Shown here piece by piece: positions 9,222 to 19,170 of a stretch of 64,000 bases of DNA. How positions within the stretch are numbered: the stretch's first letter is position 1; each line of letters opens with the position of its first letter. The stretch comes from Psychrobacter sp. UBA3480 (lineage in GTDB: Bacteria > Pseudomonadota > Gammaproteobacteria > Pseudomonadales > Moraxellaceae): contig NZ_DFQV01000021.1 in the NCBI RefSeq assembly GCF_002377945.1, forward strand, positions 80,793-144,792, read 5' to 3'. The translations under genes were made by a program, and so were the position numbers. Under the pieces are notes generated by a model. It ran no database searches. It was given only the letters and a program-made list of their open reading frames with translations, and was not told the DNA's origin.

Positions 9222-9827
9222 CTAGTTGCTGACTTTTTTACCAACAAACTGTACTACAGCGCTAAGCCCTTGATGCCGCTTTCCTTCTGATACCATACGC
9301 AACTTCTCTACACCAATCACTTCGTTCAGCCCTACAAGCTCATTTTGAAAGTTCTCTAAAGCGCCAAAACGCTCCCTTTGACTGGCTGGTGGTCCACCGA
9401 CTGCCTCTGTTTCAAGCTGCCGTTCTGTATAAGCTTCGACGATAAATACTCCATCTGGCTTGAGAGCGGTGCCAACTTGTGCATGTACATATTGACGTAC
9501 CGCTTTGGGCACATGTGCCCAGATAGAAACTATGGCGTCCCATTTATCCTGACCAAAGTTGTAATCTGCTAAATCAGCTAATTGAGTGGTAATAGCTACG
9601 CCTCTATCTTTGGCCAACTTGTTCGCTTTGTTTAACCCTACTTCGGACATATCCATCGCAGTCACCTTGAAGCCTTGCTCAGCTAAGAATACTGCATTCC
9701 TACCCTCTCCCTCTGCTAGACAAAGTACGTGTCCACCTACAGGTATCTGCTCAAACGTCTCTCTCAAAAAATCATTAGGTTCGGTACCAAATGCGAACTC
9801 TGTACCGCTATAGCGTTCATCCCACAT
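9222..9827 (-). CDS. Class I SAM-dependent methyltransferase
   Basis: The protein has about 201 residues. It begins MWDERYSGTEFAFGTEPNDFL, typical of the TehB-like/thiopurine-like small methyltransferases. Motif I is seen as VLCLAEGEGRNAVFLAEQG, followed by the acidic residue pattern TAMDMSEVGL. The frame is open upstream, but an AGGA eight bases before the ATG at 9827 and the conserved N-terminus make 9827 the better start. The substrate is unknown; homologues are often annotated tellurite-resistance or generic methyltransferases. It sits convergent to the small membrane protein gene and 140 bases after hrpA on the same strand. Confidence 0.85.
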   Translation of the reverse strand: MWDERYSGTEFAFGTEPNDFLRETFEQIPVGGHVLCLAEGEGRNAVFLAEQGFKVTAMDMSEVGLNKANKLAKDRGVAITTQLADLADYNFGQDKWDAIVSIWAHVPKAVRQYVHAQVGTALKPDGVFIVEAYTERQLETEAVGGPPASQRERFGALENFQNELVGLNEVIGVEKLRMVSEGKRHQGLSAVVQFVGKKVSN

Positions 9828-9967
9828 TTTAATCGTCCTGTTATTTGAGATTGATATCCAATTTAGTAGGTAACATATGGCATTTAGAAAACGTAGCAAT
9901 AAAGCACACATCATAAAATTAATGTGCGCTCTATAACATAACGTACCATACAAACCTAAAACTTAGC

Positions 9968-12900
9968 CTAACTCACCTTATCCCACATCTTGCTTAGACG
10001 CTTGGGCGATACTGCCATACGAGTTTTCATAGGCTGGGCAAACAGTTGAATACGATACTCTTCCACCATCCAGCGATACTCACTGATGGCTTCTTTGTCC
10101 GCACGTCCTGCTAGCCGCTCCATATGCAAGTCAAGCGCGTAAACACCATCGAGGTCGGCGTCGAGATTGTGCTCCAGACGCTCTAGTCGAATCTGTAGCG
10201 CTTCAAGATAGCGTGGGTACTGTTGCCAGTGGCTATAGTCCATCCGATAAACAAAATCAGCCAAATGTAAGTCTTCTAGCTGATCTTCGATATCATCGAT
10301 AGACTCACCAAATATCTCGCGATCTAGCATCAGCAACCCTTGGCGGATACGCTGCCAACGAGTGTAGACATTCTTAAGCGTTTTGATAACGCTTTGACCA
10401 GTTAATAAGAAGTTATTGACTACCACTTCGAGAGTTTGGCTATACTCTTCAGAGGTAAACGGTAGCTCCTCGCTCAATCCAACTGCGATGTCATCGGCGC
10501 TTTCTGGTAAATTCTCAGAATGATCAAATAAGACATAGTGCTCTTCGAGAGCCGCGTCTAACGCAGCATCTATAACGATCGTTTTGAGTTTATCCATGTC
10601 GCCAAGTGGTGCAAATGCCAGTTTAAATATACTATCGATTTGGCTCGTTAGCTGCTTTTTCTTTGCACCAAGTTTGCCTTTTATTAAAGTCAGTACCCCG
10701 ATACGATGTGCTTGAAGTGCGGCATTGACATCAGTGTATTGATGAATCGATACAGCTTCTCCCGCTTCATCAGCGACGAGCGCCGCAAACTGTTTCATCA
10801 CCACGCCTGCACTATGATGGTTTTTGCTAAAAGCAAAATGCTCAGGGAACTCAGTATGCACGCCTTGCTGCTCATTTACCGCTTGACTGGTTTCAGATGC
10901 ATGACGAATCTGTAGGGTTTGTAGATCACGGCCTTTTTCGATGATACGGTTTTTCTCATCGACCACGCAGATTTGTGGCTGCAAATAACGATCAATCGTA
11001 GATGGATTGAAGTTCTCTGGCGTTACCGACATAATACCGCGACGATGCAAGGCCTGACACAGCTGCTTCAGCAATCCTTGTCCACCCTTTGGTTGCAACT
11101 CATCAAACAAACTGTCTGCAGTATTGGGTATCGGTACGATTTGACGACGTATCTCCTTTGGCAGTGACTTGAGCAGTTGTAGAACCAGTTCATAGCGCCA
11201 ACCGGGCACGCCCCACAGTAGCTCAATCGCGTCGAGCTGCGGTAATGCAGCAAGCGGCACACGTATGGTCACACCATCATCATCGCTGGCGGGATCAAAG
11301 ATATAACGGAGTGGCAGCTTTAGATCGCCCAGCTTCCACACTTCTGGGAAATCCCCTGTGGTCGGTGCTTGGCTATTAAGTACATCTTCATCAGTAAAGA
11401 ATAGATGCTTAGTATCATGCTTTTCGACTTCTGCACGCCAATCTTCAAATGCTTTACGACTGGCAACGTGCTCAGGGATTTTCTTATCATAGAACTGATA
11501 GAGCGTCTCTTCATCCACCAACAAATCACGGCGACGCAGCTTGTCTTCGATACGCTCAACATGAGCAATCTTATCCATGTTATGTTGCAAAAATGGTGCA
11601 TTGCGACCAAAGTTACCCGTCACTAAGCCATCACGGATAAATATCTCTCGTGATTCAACTAAGTTAACTTGCTCATAATTGGTCAGCTGCTTACTAATAA
11701 TAATCAGTCCAAACAGACTAATCTGCGCGTAAGCTTTGACGCGTCCTGTTTTCTTGGACCAATGTGGTTCAAAGTAATGATATTTCAGCAAATCACCTGC
11801 CGCTGAAATAATCCATTCTGGTTCGATTTTGGCAACAGTACGCATAAAGACTTGTGAAGTCTCCACCATTTCAAACGCCATCACCCAAGGTGGTATTTGT
11901 TTAAACACCGTGCTGGCTGGGAATATCTTCGCCTTTTGCTGACGCGCAGCCAAATACTCACCGCGGCTTTCGGTCTTATGCGCGATGATAGACAATAAAC
12001 CAGTCAATAATGCTCTATGCAGATTGGCATATTTGACTGCTTTTAACTCTTCATCTTCGATCGCTGTCGGATCATTGACAGCCACATTTTTATCAGCAGC
12101 TTTTGACTCATTAACATCAGTTAGCTTCAGCTCAGTGACCATTTGTACCAATTGACGGTGTGTCTGATGCCATTCTCGTACACGCGGGAAGCTTAAATAG
12201 TTTTTCTTAGCAAACTGCTTACGCTGATTGCCAGACAGTTTATTGCCGTCTTCATCTTTTTCAAACAGCGCCTTCCATAGACTCAGATAAAACAAAAAGT
12301 CAGAGTCGTCTTGACGGAAGACCGCATGCTTTTGATCCGCTTGCGTACGTTTATTGGCAGGACGCTCGCGTGGATCCTGTACAGCAAGCGCTGCCACAAC
12401 GATCAGCATTTCGCGAATACAATCAAAATCAGAACCAGCCACCAGCATACGTGCTAGCCTTGGATCGATTGGCATACGTGCCATTTTCTGACCAGTTGCT
12501 GTCAAACGCAGATGATCAAGCCCTTTTCTCGCTTTTGGTTTATTGGTTTTGTCCTGAGCAGCAATGTCTTTCTTGGAAGTAATAGCGCCCAACTCATCTA
12601 GCAATTTATGACCATCAGTGACCAATCGGCTATCAGGCGGCTCAATAAATTCAAAGTCATCCACACTACCTAGACGTAGATTGGCCATTTGCAGGATTAC
12701 TGACGCTAAGTTGGTGCGTAAAATCTCAGGCTCAGTAAACTCAGGGCGGCCACTAAAATCCTCTTCACTATAAAGACGAATACAAACACCTGGAGCGACA
12801 CGGCCACAGCGACCTTTACGCTGATTAGCCGCTGCTTGGGAAATTGCTTCAATCGGTAAACGCTGTACGCGCGAGCGATACGAGTAACGCGAAATCCGCG

Positions 12901-14242
12901 CGAACCCCAAGTCGATCACATAGCGAATACCCGGCACAGTCAATGCAGTCTCAGCAACGTTGGTCGCGATAACAATGCGGCGACCTCGACCCGATGGCTG
13001 AAAGATACGCTGCTGCTCTTCATACGTCTGCCGTGCAAACAATGGCAGTACTTCGGTATGGCGCGGGCCATGACGCTCAAGCACTTCTTGCGTTTCGCGA
13101 ATCTCCGCTTCAGTCGCAGCAAATATCAAAATATCAGCTTGATCGGCGTGACCTTTACTCTGCGCATCGCTAAAACACTCTTCGACAGCGGCAACCACAG
13201 CACGCGGCAGGTTCTCTTCAAAATCATCGTAGCTGTCATCTTCCGAGCTATTTACTGGCTCATCTGTCAACGGACGATAACGGACTTCTACTGGAAAGCT
13301 ACGCCCTTCTACATTAAAAATAGGCGCAGGAACTTGCCGTTTGAGCTTATTGTCATAACGGCTGAAGTATTCACTAAAGCGCTTGGTATCAAGGGTCGCC
13401 GAGGTAATAATAACTTTTAAATCTGGGCGCTTGGGCAGCATCTTTTTGAGATAACCCATAATAAAGTCGATGTTTAAACTACGCTCATGCGCCTCATCGA
13501 TAATAATCGTATCGTACTTACTCAAAAACCGATCGTGACCCAACTCAGCGAGTAAGATACCATCTGTCATGAGCTTTACAACAGATTGTGCTGTCCCTTG
13601 CTCATTAAAGCGAATCTTAAAACTGACCGTGTTACCTAATGGCTCACCCAGCTCTTCTGCGATACGGTTTGCCACACTACGAGCGGCCAATCGTCTCGGC
13701 TGTGTATGCCCTATCTGCCCTGTGATACCGCGCCCTGCTAACATCGCAAGCTTAGGCAACTGCGTCGTTTTACCAGAACCGGTCTCACCAGCGACAATAA
13801 TGACTTGATTATCGATAATCGCTTGTACTAAGTCTTCTGCGCGTTGGCTAACAGGCAAATCTAAATTTAGCTTGGCAGGTAAATCATTTGGGATACTATC
13901 GATACGTGCCTGCACAGCTTGTTGAGAACGTGTCTTTATTTTCTCGTACTGAGCACGTTTCTTGGCAAGTACATCATCTGAATTATTCTTTTGCTCATAA
14001 TCATGATTAGATTTTTTATTTTTAGATACAGCAGCACGTGCCAGCTCTCGCTCAAGACGGCTTAAGTAATAGCTGTCTTTAGCAAGTACTGGTAGATCAG
14101 AGGCAATGCTAGTCTGAACAGCAGTTCTATCGTCGCTAAACTTATTATTCGAGTGACTGTCATCTGGATTTGTTTTCTTATTTGTTTCTTCAACGCTGCT
14201 TTCACTAGGCATTTTTGGTTCATTCTCAGAAGTATTGGGCAT
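9968..14242 (-). CDS. hrpA: ATP-dependent RNA helicase HrpA
   Basis: This is a 1424-residue DEAH-box helicase. The first 130 residues are charged and poorly conserved. Walker A GETGSGKT is at 152-159 and the DEAH box at 249-252, followed by SAT, then the QRKGRCGRVAPG motif VI, the winged-helix/ratchet region, an OB-fold and the large C-terminal domain specific to bacterial HrpA. Family members are about 1300 residues, so the extra length is mainly N-terminal. HrpA has been linked to mRNA processing and to resolving stalled ribosomes in E. coli. It is transcribed alone, with no sharp terminator before the methyltransferase gene. Confidence 0.95.
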   Translation of the reverse strand: MPNTSENEPKMPSESSVEETNKKTNPDDSHSNNKFSDDRTAVQTSIASDLPVLAKDSYYLSRLERELARAAVSKNKKSNHDYEQKNNSDDVLAKKRAQYEKIKTRSQQAVQARIDSIPNDLPAKLNLDLPVSQRAEDLVQAIIDNQVIIVAGETGSGKTTQLPKLAMLAGRGITGQIGHTQPRRLAARSVANRIAEELGEPLGNTVSFKIRFNEQGTAQSVVKLMTDGILLAELGHDRFLSKYDTIIIDEAHERSLNIDFIMGYLKKMLPKRPDLKVIITSATLDTKRFSEYFSRYDNKLKRQVPAPIFNVEGRSFPVEVRYRPLTDEPVNSSEDDSYDDFEENLPRAVVAAVEECFSDAQSKGHADQADILIFAATEAEIRETQEVLERHGPRHTEVLPLFARQTYEEQQRIFQPSGRGRRIVIATNVAETALTVPGIRYVIDLGFARISRYSYRSRVQRLPIEAISQAAANQRKGRCGRVAPGVCIRLYSEEDFSGRPEFTEPEILRTNLASVILQMANLRLGSVDDFEFIEPPDSRLVTDGHKLLDELGAITSKKDIAAQDKTNKPKARKGLDHLRLTATGQKMARMPIDPRLARMLVAGSDFDCIREMLIVVAALAVQDPRERPANKRTQADQKHAVFRQDDSDFLFYLSLWKALFEKDEDGNKLSGNQRKQFAKKNYLSFPRVREWHQTHRQLVQMVTELKLTDVNESKAADKNVAVNDPTAIEDEELKAVKYANLHRALLTGLLSIIAHKTESRGEYLAARQQKAKIFPASTVFKQIPPWVMAFEMVETSQVFMRTVAKIEPEWIISAAGDLLKYHYFEPHWSKKTGRVKAYAQISLFGLIIISKQLTNYEQVNLVESREIFIRDGLVTGNFGRNAPFLQHNMDKIAHVERIEDKLRRRDLLVDEETLYQFYDKKIPEHVASRKAFEDWRAEVEKHDTKHLFFTDEDVLNSQAPTTGDFPEVWKLGDLKLPLRYIFDPASDDDGVTIRVPLAALPQLDAIELLWGVPGWRYELVLQLLKSLPKEIRRQIVPIPNTADSLFDELQPKGGQGLLKQLCQALHRRGIMSVTPENFNPSTIDRYLQPQICVVDEKNRIIEKGRDLQTLQIRHASETSQAVNEQQGVHTEFPEHFAFSKNHHSAGVVMKQFAALVADEAGEAVSIHQYTDVNAALQAHRIGVLTLIKGKLGAKKKQLTSQIDSIFKLAFAPLGDMDKLKTIVIDAALDAALEEHYVLFDHSENLPESADDIAVGLSEELPFTSEEYSQTLEVVVNNFLLTGQSVIKTLKNVYTRWQRIRQGLLMLDREIFGESIDDIEDQLEDLHLADFVYRMDYSHWQQYPRYLEALQIRLERLEHNLDADLDGVYALDLHMERLAGRADKEAISEYRWMVEEYRIQLFAQPMKTRMAVSPKRLSKMWDKVS

Positions 14243-14448
14243 ATTTACTTAGGCTATTTATTATGTAGAAGTGGTTAGATTATGGGGGTAATTAGGGTAT
14301 GATTCAAGTTAGTCGAGTTCTGATTACTCTTGTATCAATAATGCTGAAACTATCACACATTACAGAACGTATCCGAACTTAAGCTATCCATTAAGTTCAT
14401 TTAATCAGGTATATATAAATCTACTTTTATAAGCTTTAGATAAACCTA

Positions 14449-15039
14449 TTATAGCGCCAATTTCTTTAAATTCTTGATACTTAGATAGCCGACGTACTCT
14501 TTGTCCTCGTAAGCATTCAGCTCATCTGTATCACTAATAGGCTCAATCGAAAGCTGAACACTTGAAATAAGATCGTTTACGTTATATATGTCATCTATAT
14601 CTACTGCAAACTTATCATCAATATGAGAAGCTGCATTAAAAGGTGACGTTTCATCTTTAAAAGTAAATTGCTTATAAAAATCACTTTTCTTCGCTTGTTT
14701 GATCGCGTCAGCTTGGTTAGGTGCAACGATGAGTAGCTTATAATGGAATTCTTCAAAATTGTCCTGCTGATAGCCACCTAGATTGATAAAGAATAATTTT
14801 AAGTCAGTAGCAGCCTTTAATTGCTCACTTGATTCAATTAACTTGATGGCATAATTACCCACTTTAGTAATCGCACGATATGAATCAATATGCCATTTAT
14901 TTTTTACCTCAGGCCAATGTTCATTGATATCTCCTATCAAGTCACTCACTTGATAGGCTGCGCCAAAGAAAATATCGTGTTGCTCAATCAGACGGCCTTT
15001 AGGACGACCGCCCAGTTGAACCATATATAGTGTTAGCAT
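14449..15039 (-). CDS. DUF1543 domain-containing protein
   Basis: The 196-residue protein has the DUF1543 start pattern LYMVQLGGRPKGRLIEQHDIFFG in its first 25 residues and a related second half (FFINLGGYQQDNFEEFHYKLLIVA), suggesting an internal duplication. No signal peptide or membrane helix is seen. The function of the family is unknown. It follows the metallophosphoesterase gene on the same strand after about 85 bases. Confidence 0.78.
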   Translation of the reverse strand: MLTLYMVQLGGRPKGRLIEQHDIFFGAAYQVSDLIGDINEHWPEVKNKWHIDSYRAITKVGNYAIKLIESSEQLKAATDLKLFFINLGGYQQDNFEEFHYKLLIVAPNQADAIKQAKKSDFYKQFTFKDETSPFNAASHIDDKFAVDIDDIYNVNDLISSVQLSIEPISDTDELNAYEDKEYVGYLSIKNLKKLAL

Positions 15040-15124
15040 TTTACGTAATCTCTATTAAATCAAAATCCATAGTTAATCTAAAGGTAATGCTATCATTGCT
15101 AGAATAGAATGTTTTTAAGTACTG

Positions 15125-15931
15125 TCATACTGGAACTACTCTACCCGTCTTCAATGCAAATGCCCAATCTTCACGTCCGTTTCTTAGAGCCATATTTGCT
15201 GCTGCTTCATGGTTATAAGCCACTTTGACATGCTCTGTTTGCCAATGTTTACCTTGTTGAGTCTCAATACACTTGATAAGAGCATAATTAGCATGAGGCG
15301 AATAAGTTTGCATCTTATGAATAATAGGCAAATCATCTTCGTAAGCTGGATAGCCAACGCTACCACTATTCACAATAGTTTGTCCTGACGACAGTACTAC
15401 TGTTCGCGGGATGTGTGTATGACCACATAAGATAACATCATTATCAATACCATCAAGTAATGCCAATATAGTCGCATCATTACGCACTATTGGTTGACCC
15501 GTTTCGATATCCTCTAGTAAATATATCATGTCATCGGTCGGCGAACCGTGGCAGAGGTATACATCCTCACTTACATGAAAATCAAATGGCAAAGACCGCA
15601 TCCATTCAATCGCTTTTTTAGAGAGATCTTTGATAATAAAACCCATGGTTGGATTATTAGCAATTTCTGCCGTAGTGGCTTCATAAATCTGTCTATCCTG
15701 ATTACCTCTAATGGTAATAATATCATCTCGATTTGCCATTAATAGCTCATAAGTAGCATGAGGCGCTATTGGCCCATATAAAATATCACCAAGATTGACA
15801 ATCTGATCAACATCTCGATATCTTATATCCGCAAGCACAGCTTCAAAGGCGTAGACATTACTATGAACATCTGAAATTGCAGCGATGGTTGTTATCTGTT
15901 TCTTTTCTAAGTTATCCATTTCCTGACTCAC
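15125..15931 (-). CDS. Metallophosphoesterase family protein
   Basis: The protein has 268 residues (or 264 from a second ATG at 15919). It has the calcineurin-like phosphoesterase ligand set: AISDVHSN, VNLGD, RGNQD in place of the usual GNHD, and CGHTHIP. The compact form is typical of YfcE/MJ0936-like enzymes, which hydrolyse phosphodiesters or phosphomonoesters with two metal ions. The substrate is not predictable. Its start overlaps the end of the alpha/beta hydrolase gene by 20 bases on the same strand, so the two are probably translationally coupled. Confidence 0.86.
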   Translation of the reverse strand: MSQEMDNLEKKQITTIAAISDVHSNVYAFEAVLADIRYRDVDQIVNLGDILYGPIAPHATYELLMANRDDIITIRGNQDRQIYEATTAEIANNPTMGFIIKDLSKKAIEWMRSLPFDFHVSEDVYLCHGSPTDDMIYLLEDIETGQPIVRNDATILALLDGIDNDVILCGHTHIPRTVVLSSGQTIVNSGSVGYPAYEDDLPIIHKMQTYSPHANYALIKCIETQQGKHWQTEHVKVAYNHEAAANMALRNGREDWAFALKTGRVVPV

Positions 15932-16910
15932 TAATCAAAAACTGCTTTACAACGTCAACGGTTGCTAACGGATCTTCTTCGTGCGGTACATGACCTAAGT
16001 TATCAAATATCTTAAGCTGACTATTACGTATATCTCTATGAAATAATGCGGCGTTTTCTACAGGAATAAGATCATCTTTTGCACCCCATAAGATCAAAGT
16101 CGGTATGTCCAGCTGCTTTATTTGAGCTTGATCACTGTCATCATCAGTCTCATTTAGGCGACGACTCAAAGCCTGCTGATTACCTTGGCGCAAGGTCAAT
16201 TCATAGTATCTGTTAATCAACTTCTCATCGACTTTGCTATTGTCTGCATACACGCTTAAAACGCTTTTCTCAACAACACTTCTGGGTAGGATACGATTTA
16301 AAATTGGTGACATCATTGGATATTTAGCAAGTTTAAAACCAACGGGGACATGTTTTGGCGTTGCTGGATAACCAACTGAGTCTACCAATATCAATCGACT
16401 GACACGCTCAGGATACAAAGCGGCGGTGCGCCACGCTACCTTACCTCCTAATGAATTACCGGCTAGCGTGACACGGTCCAGCTTCAAATGATTGAGTACT
16501 TCAATGACAAATGCCGCATAATTTTCGCTACTATATTGTGTGCTTTCGTCCACGTAAGGACCGGTCAAACCGAACCCTGGCAAATCCATGCTCACGACAC
16601 AGTATTGATCAGACAGCGCCTTGGTCCAGCCCTCCCATGTATGCAAACTTGCCGATGTACCATGCAATAAAACGATTGTTTCGGGTCGGTTTTTTTCGGC
16701 TGTATTGCCACGGTGTGTATAACAATTAGCTGACTGCGCTACATGCGCTTGCATACCTTGTATGTCTATAAATTCGCTGTTAGGTAGTTGCCATTGTTTT
16801 AGCTCAGCGATGGTACGATCAGGTGCCCAATATTTTGCTATAAATACCATTAACACGGCAATTGCGCCTAGTAATATCAGAACAGTTGCTTTTAATAAGT
16901 ACTGTGTCAT
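15912..16910 (-). CDS. Alpha/beta hydrolase with N-terminal membrane anchor
   Basis: The protein has about 332 residues. A hydrophobic helix at residues 5-26 precedes the hydrolase fold. Seen: the oxyanion stretch VLLHGTSASLHTW, the nucleophile elbow GNSLGG, the acid in WGAKDDLIP and the His in NLGHVPHEE. This pattern is shared with lipases/esterases and haloalkane-type hydrolases. The frame is open to 16952, adding 14 residues; ATG 16910 places the membrane helix at the very N-terminus, which I favour, but the choice is not secure. The reaction is undetermined. It is co-transcribed with the downstream phosphoesterase. Confidence 0.83.
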   Translation of the reverse strand: MTQYLLKATVLILLGAIAVLMVFIAKYWAPDRTIAELKQWQLPNSEFIDIQGMQAHVAQSANCYTHRGNTAEKNRPETIVLLHGTSASLHTWEGWTKALSDQYCVVSMDLPGFGLTGPYVDESTQYSSENYAAFVIEVLNHLKLDRVTLAGNSLGGKVAWRTAALYPERVSRLILVDSVGYPATPKHVPVGFKLAKYPMMSPILNRILPRSVVEKSVLSVYADNSKVDEKLINRYYELTLRQGNQQALSRRLNETDDDSDQAQIKQLDIPTLILWGAKDDLIPVENAALFHRDIRNSQLKIFDNLGHVPHEEDPLATVDVVKQFLISESGNG

Positions 16911-16985
16911 GTGATCAAATCCATTTAATAAGATGACGTTAATAATAAACATTCTATACCGTTAGCTTATATGATAAGCCATAAA

Positions 16986-17023
16986 AAACCCCAACGTTCA
17001 ATTTGTCTTGAACATCGGGGTTT
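16986..17023 (-). terminator. Terminator of SLC13 carrier gene
   Basis: A 16-bp stem with two imperfect pairs and a CCCC/GGGG core; on the minus strand it is followed by six T. It lies 45 bases after the stop of the leftward SLC13 gene. Confidence 0.82.
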
Positions 17024-17068
17024 CACTTATACTAAGCAGATATGACTAGGATTGTAATGACTACTTGA

Positions 17069-18490
17069 TTATATCAAGAAAAAGTACGCCCATAGCCCGA
17101 TAACGATAGTAGCAATGATATTTAATATGATACCTGTACGAATCATTTCTGTTTGCTTGATCAAACCTGTACCAAACACAATAGCATTTGGCGGTGTGGC
17201 AACTGGCAACATAAAAGCACACGATGCACCAATACCGATGACCAATACGAGCACCTCATGTGGCAAACCCATCTGCTCTGCAATAGCGGCAAATACAGGC
17301 ACTAACAATGCTGCCGAGGCAGTATTGGAAGCAAATTCTGTCAAGAAAATAATAAATGCTGAGACTGCCATCATCACAATGATAAGTGGTGCAGAAGACA
17401 GCGCAGTTGCTACGGTTTCCCCTAGTACCAAAGACGCCCCAGATACTTTCAAAATTGTCGATAGCGCAATACCACCACCAAACAACATGAGCACACCCCA
17501 ATCCGTATTGTCTGATACTTGCTTCCAAGATACCAATCCTAAGCTTACTACCGCTGCTGCTGCTGATAGTGCAACGATAGCATCAGTGTCCGTAATATCT
17601 AAAGCTGCACCAATCTTTTTGGAAAATATCCAGCTCAATGCCGTAACGATAAAGACGATGATAGTGACGATACGTGGCTTGTTCCAAGCAATCGGTGCAT
17701 CATCAACTAGGACAATGGTACGATTTAGGTTCGGCTTTAGGAACACATACATCGCACCCAACAATAATGGTAACAGTACCAACATCATCGGAATACCAAA
17801 CTTCATCCAGTCTACAAAGGCAATATCGAGCGCCTTTGCGGCAATAGCATTGGGCGGCGAACCAACAATCGTACCTAGACCACCAAGGCTGGCTGAATAA
17901 GCAATACCTAATAGTACAAAAACAAACGTACCGCGGTCTTTTTCACGATCAACTTGCGTCAAGATACCGAGTGCCAATGGGAGCATCATCGCAGCTGTAG
18001 CAGTATTCGATATCCACATCGACAAAAATGCCGTCACACCAAATATCAAAAATACAGCTGTACTCAGTTTGCCACCAGACATCGATAGAATCTTTAGTGC
18101 GATCTTTTTATCTAGCTGCTGCACATGCAATGCTGCTGCCAAAGCAAAACCACCAAAGAACAGATAAATAGTAGGATTGGCAAAGCTTTGCAGACCGATT
18201 TCAGCATCGAAGTCTGGTATGCCAACCAAGGCACCGATTACTACGACAAGTAGCGCTGTTATGGTGACGTGCACAGCTTCTGTAAGCCAAAGTACCCCAA
18301 TAAAAAACAGGACTGCGAGACCTTTATTCGCATTGATGTCGAACGGCAACACATTGTAAATAATCAACGCAATAATCGCGGCAATCGCGACAACGATCAG
18401 CCCTTTGCCTGTACCTTTTGGGAAAGTATCAGTAAATAAATATTCATTGCCATCATTAGGAAGATGGCTATCTAGCTTTTGCTCTGACAT
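17069..18490 (-). CDS. SLC13/DASS family anion:sodium symporter
   Basis: The 473-residue protein has about 12 membrane segments. It carries the two SNT-type hairpin regions of the divalent anion:Na+ family: WISNTATAAMMLPLALG in the first half and EFASNTASAALLVPVF in the second, and the family signature ASCAFMLPVATPPNAIVFGTG. These carriers import dicarboxylates (succinate, malate) or sulfate. The Asn-Thr motifs fit dicarboxylate binding, but sulfate cannot be excluded. AAGGAC precedes the ATG. It is monocistronic, with a clear terminator. Confidence 0.88.
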   Translation of the reverse strand: MSEQKLDSHLPNDGNEYLFTDTFPKGTGKGLIVVAIAAIIALIIYNVLPFDINANKGLAVLFFIGVLWLTEAVHVTITALLVVVIGALVGIPDFDAEIGLQSFANPTIYLFFGGFALAAALHVQQLDKKIALKILSMSGGKLSTAVFLIFGVTAFLSMWISNTATAAMMLPLALGILTQVDREKDRGTFVFVLLGIAYSASLGGLGTIVGSPPNAIAAKALDIAFVDWMKFGIPMMLVLLPLLLGAMYVFLKPNLNRTIVLVDDAPIAWNKPRIVTIIVFIVTALSWIFSKKIGAALDITDTDAIVALSAAAAVVSLGLVSWKQVSDNTDWGVLMLFGGGIALSTILKVSGASLVLGETVATALSSAPLIIVMMAVSAFIIFLTEFASNTASAALLVPVFAAIAEQMGLPHEVLVLVIGIGASCAFMLPVATPPNAIVFGTGLIKQTEMIRTGIILNIIATIVIGLWAYFFLI

Positions 18491-18898
18491 AGAATGTCCT
18501 TATTGAATCAAAGACGGTGTAAGAAACCTAAAAATAAAACATAAATTATCGGTTAATGTATTTTGATAAATACATTACCATTGAGGTGAATCTAATTATA
18601 TGTAGACATCACTTGAGATATATACGTCAAAACTCGTCTTTCTACAACTTATGCTGGTAATTCGTAAACTTCATCATTAGCCATGTAACTGGCTTCATTA
18701 TTAGTTGCAGCGTTAAGTGCAGCATCAGTTACACATAGTCACTAAACAAGTGTACTCTGTATATGTACAAGACTATGACCACATTGCATACTAGATAAGT
18801 TAAATAAAAGCCAAGCGCTACTAAATACGAGCGTCAACAAATAAAGATTTAATTAAAACATCTCTATTAAGAAGTAAATAAAAACACTGGAGTACTTT
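18491..18898. other. Intergenic region without recognised gene
   Basis: About 410 AT-rich bases separate the SLC13 carrier and the short acidic-protein gene, which are divergent. I see weak inverted repeats only (around 18675-18700) and no open frame with a ribosome binding site apart from the one that starts at 18899. Confidence 0.4.
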
Positions 18899-19051
18899 AT
18901 GACAGACTCAAATAAAACGGACTCAACGACCAAAATGGCACCAAAAGACATCAATCAAGATGGCCTAGCCAAAGAAGATCAACAACGTACTGACGACTCT
19001 ATGCTCGATATGATGCAAGGGATGCATGAGCACGAAGATCATAAAGAATAA
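18899..19051 (+). CDS. Short acidic hypothetical protein (50 residues)
   Basis: ATG at 18899 has a GGAG about six bases upstream and the frame runs 50 codons to TAA. The product is hydrophilic and acidic, ends with a Met/His/Glu-rich stretch (MLDMMQGMHEHEDHKE), and has no signal or membrane helix. A strong rightward terminator follows 80 bases later, supporting a genuine short transcript. I know no family for it. The His/Met/acidic tail could bind metal, which is only a guess. Confidence 0.6.
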   Translation: MTDSNKTDSTTKMAPKDINQDGLAKEDQQRTDDSMLDMMQGMHEHEDHKE

Positions 19052-19130
19052 GACCAAAGCATGTTTTGATAGCTCGCTATTCTACACCTAAATAAACATG
19101 CAAAAAACCAATACAGTTAATAATAGGCAC

Positions 19131-19170
19131 GATAGGCGTTTATCACTATGATAAGCGCCTATCTTTTTTT
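19131..19170 (+). terminator. Rho-independent terminator of the short acidic-protein gene
   Basis: A 15-bp stem with one G-T pair (GATAGGCGTTTATCA and complement) and a three-base loop, followed by seven T on the plus strand. It overlaps the last codons of the convergent yoaK-like gene. Confidence 0.82.

Noticed and set aside
10706..13420. Several open frames on the plus strand opposite hrpA
   Set aside because: They lie entirely within the hrpA coding region, lack ribosome binding sites and resemble no protein.
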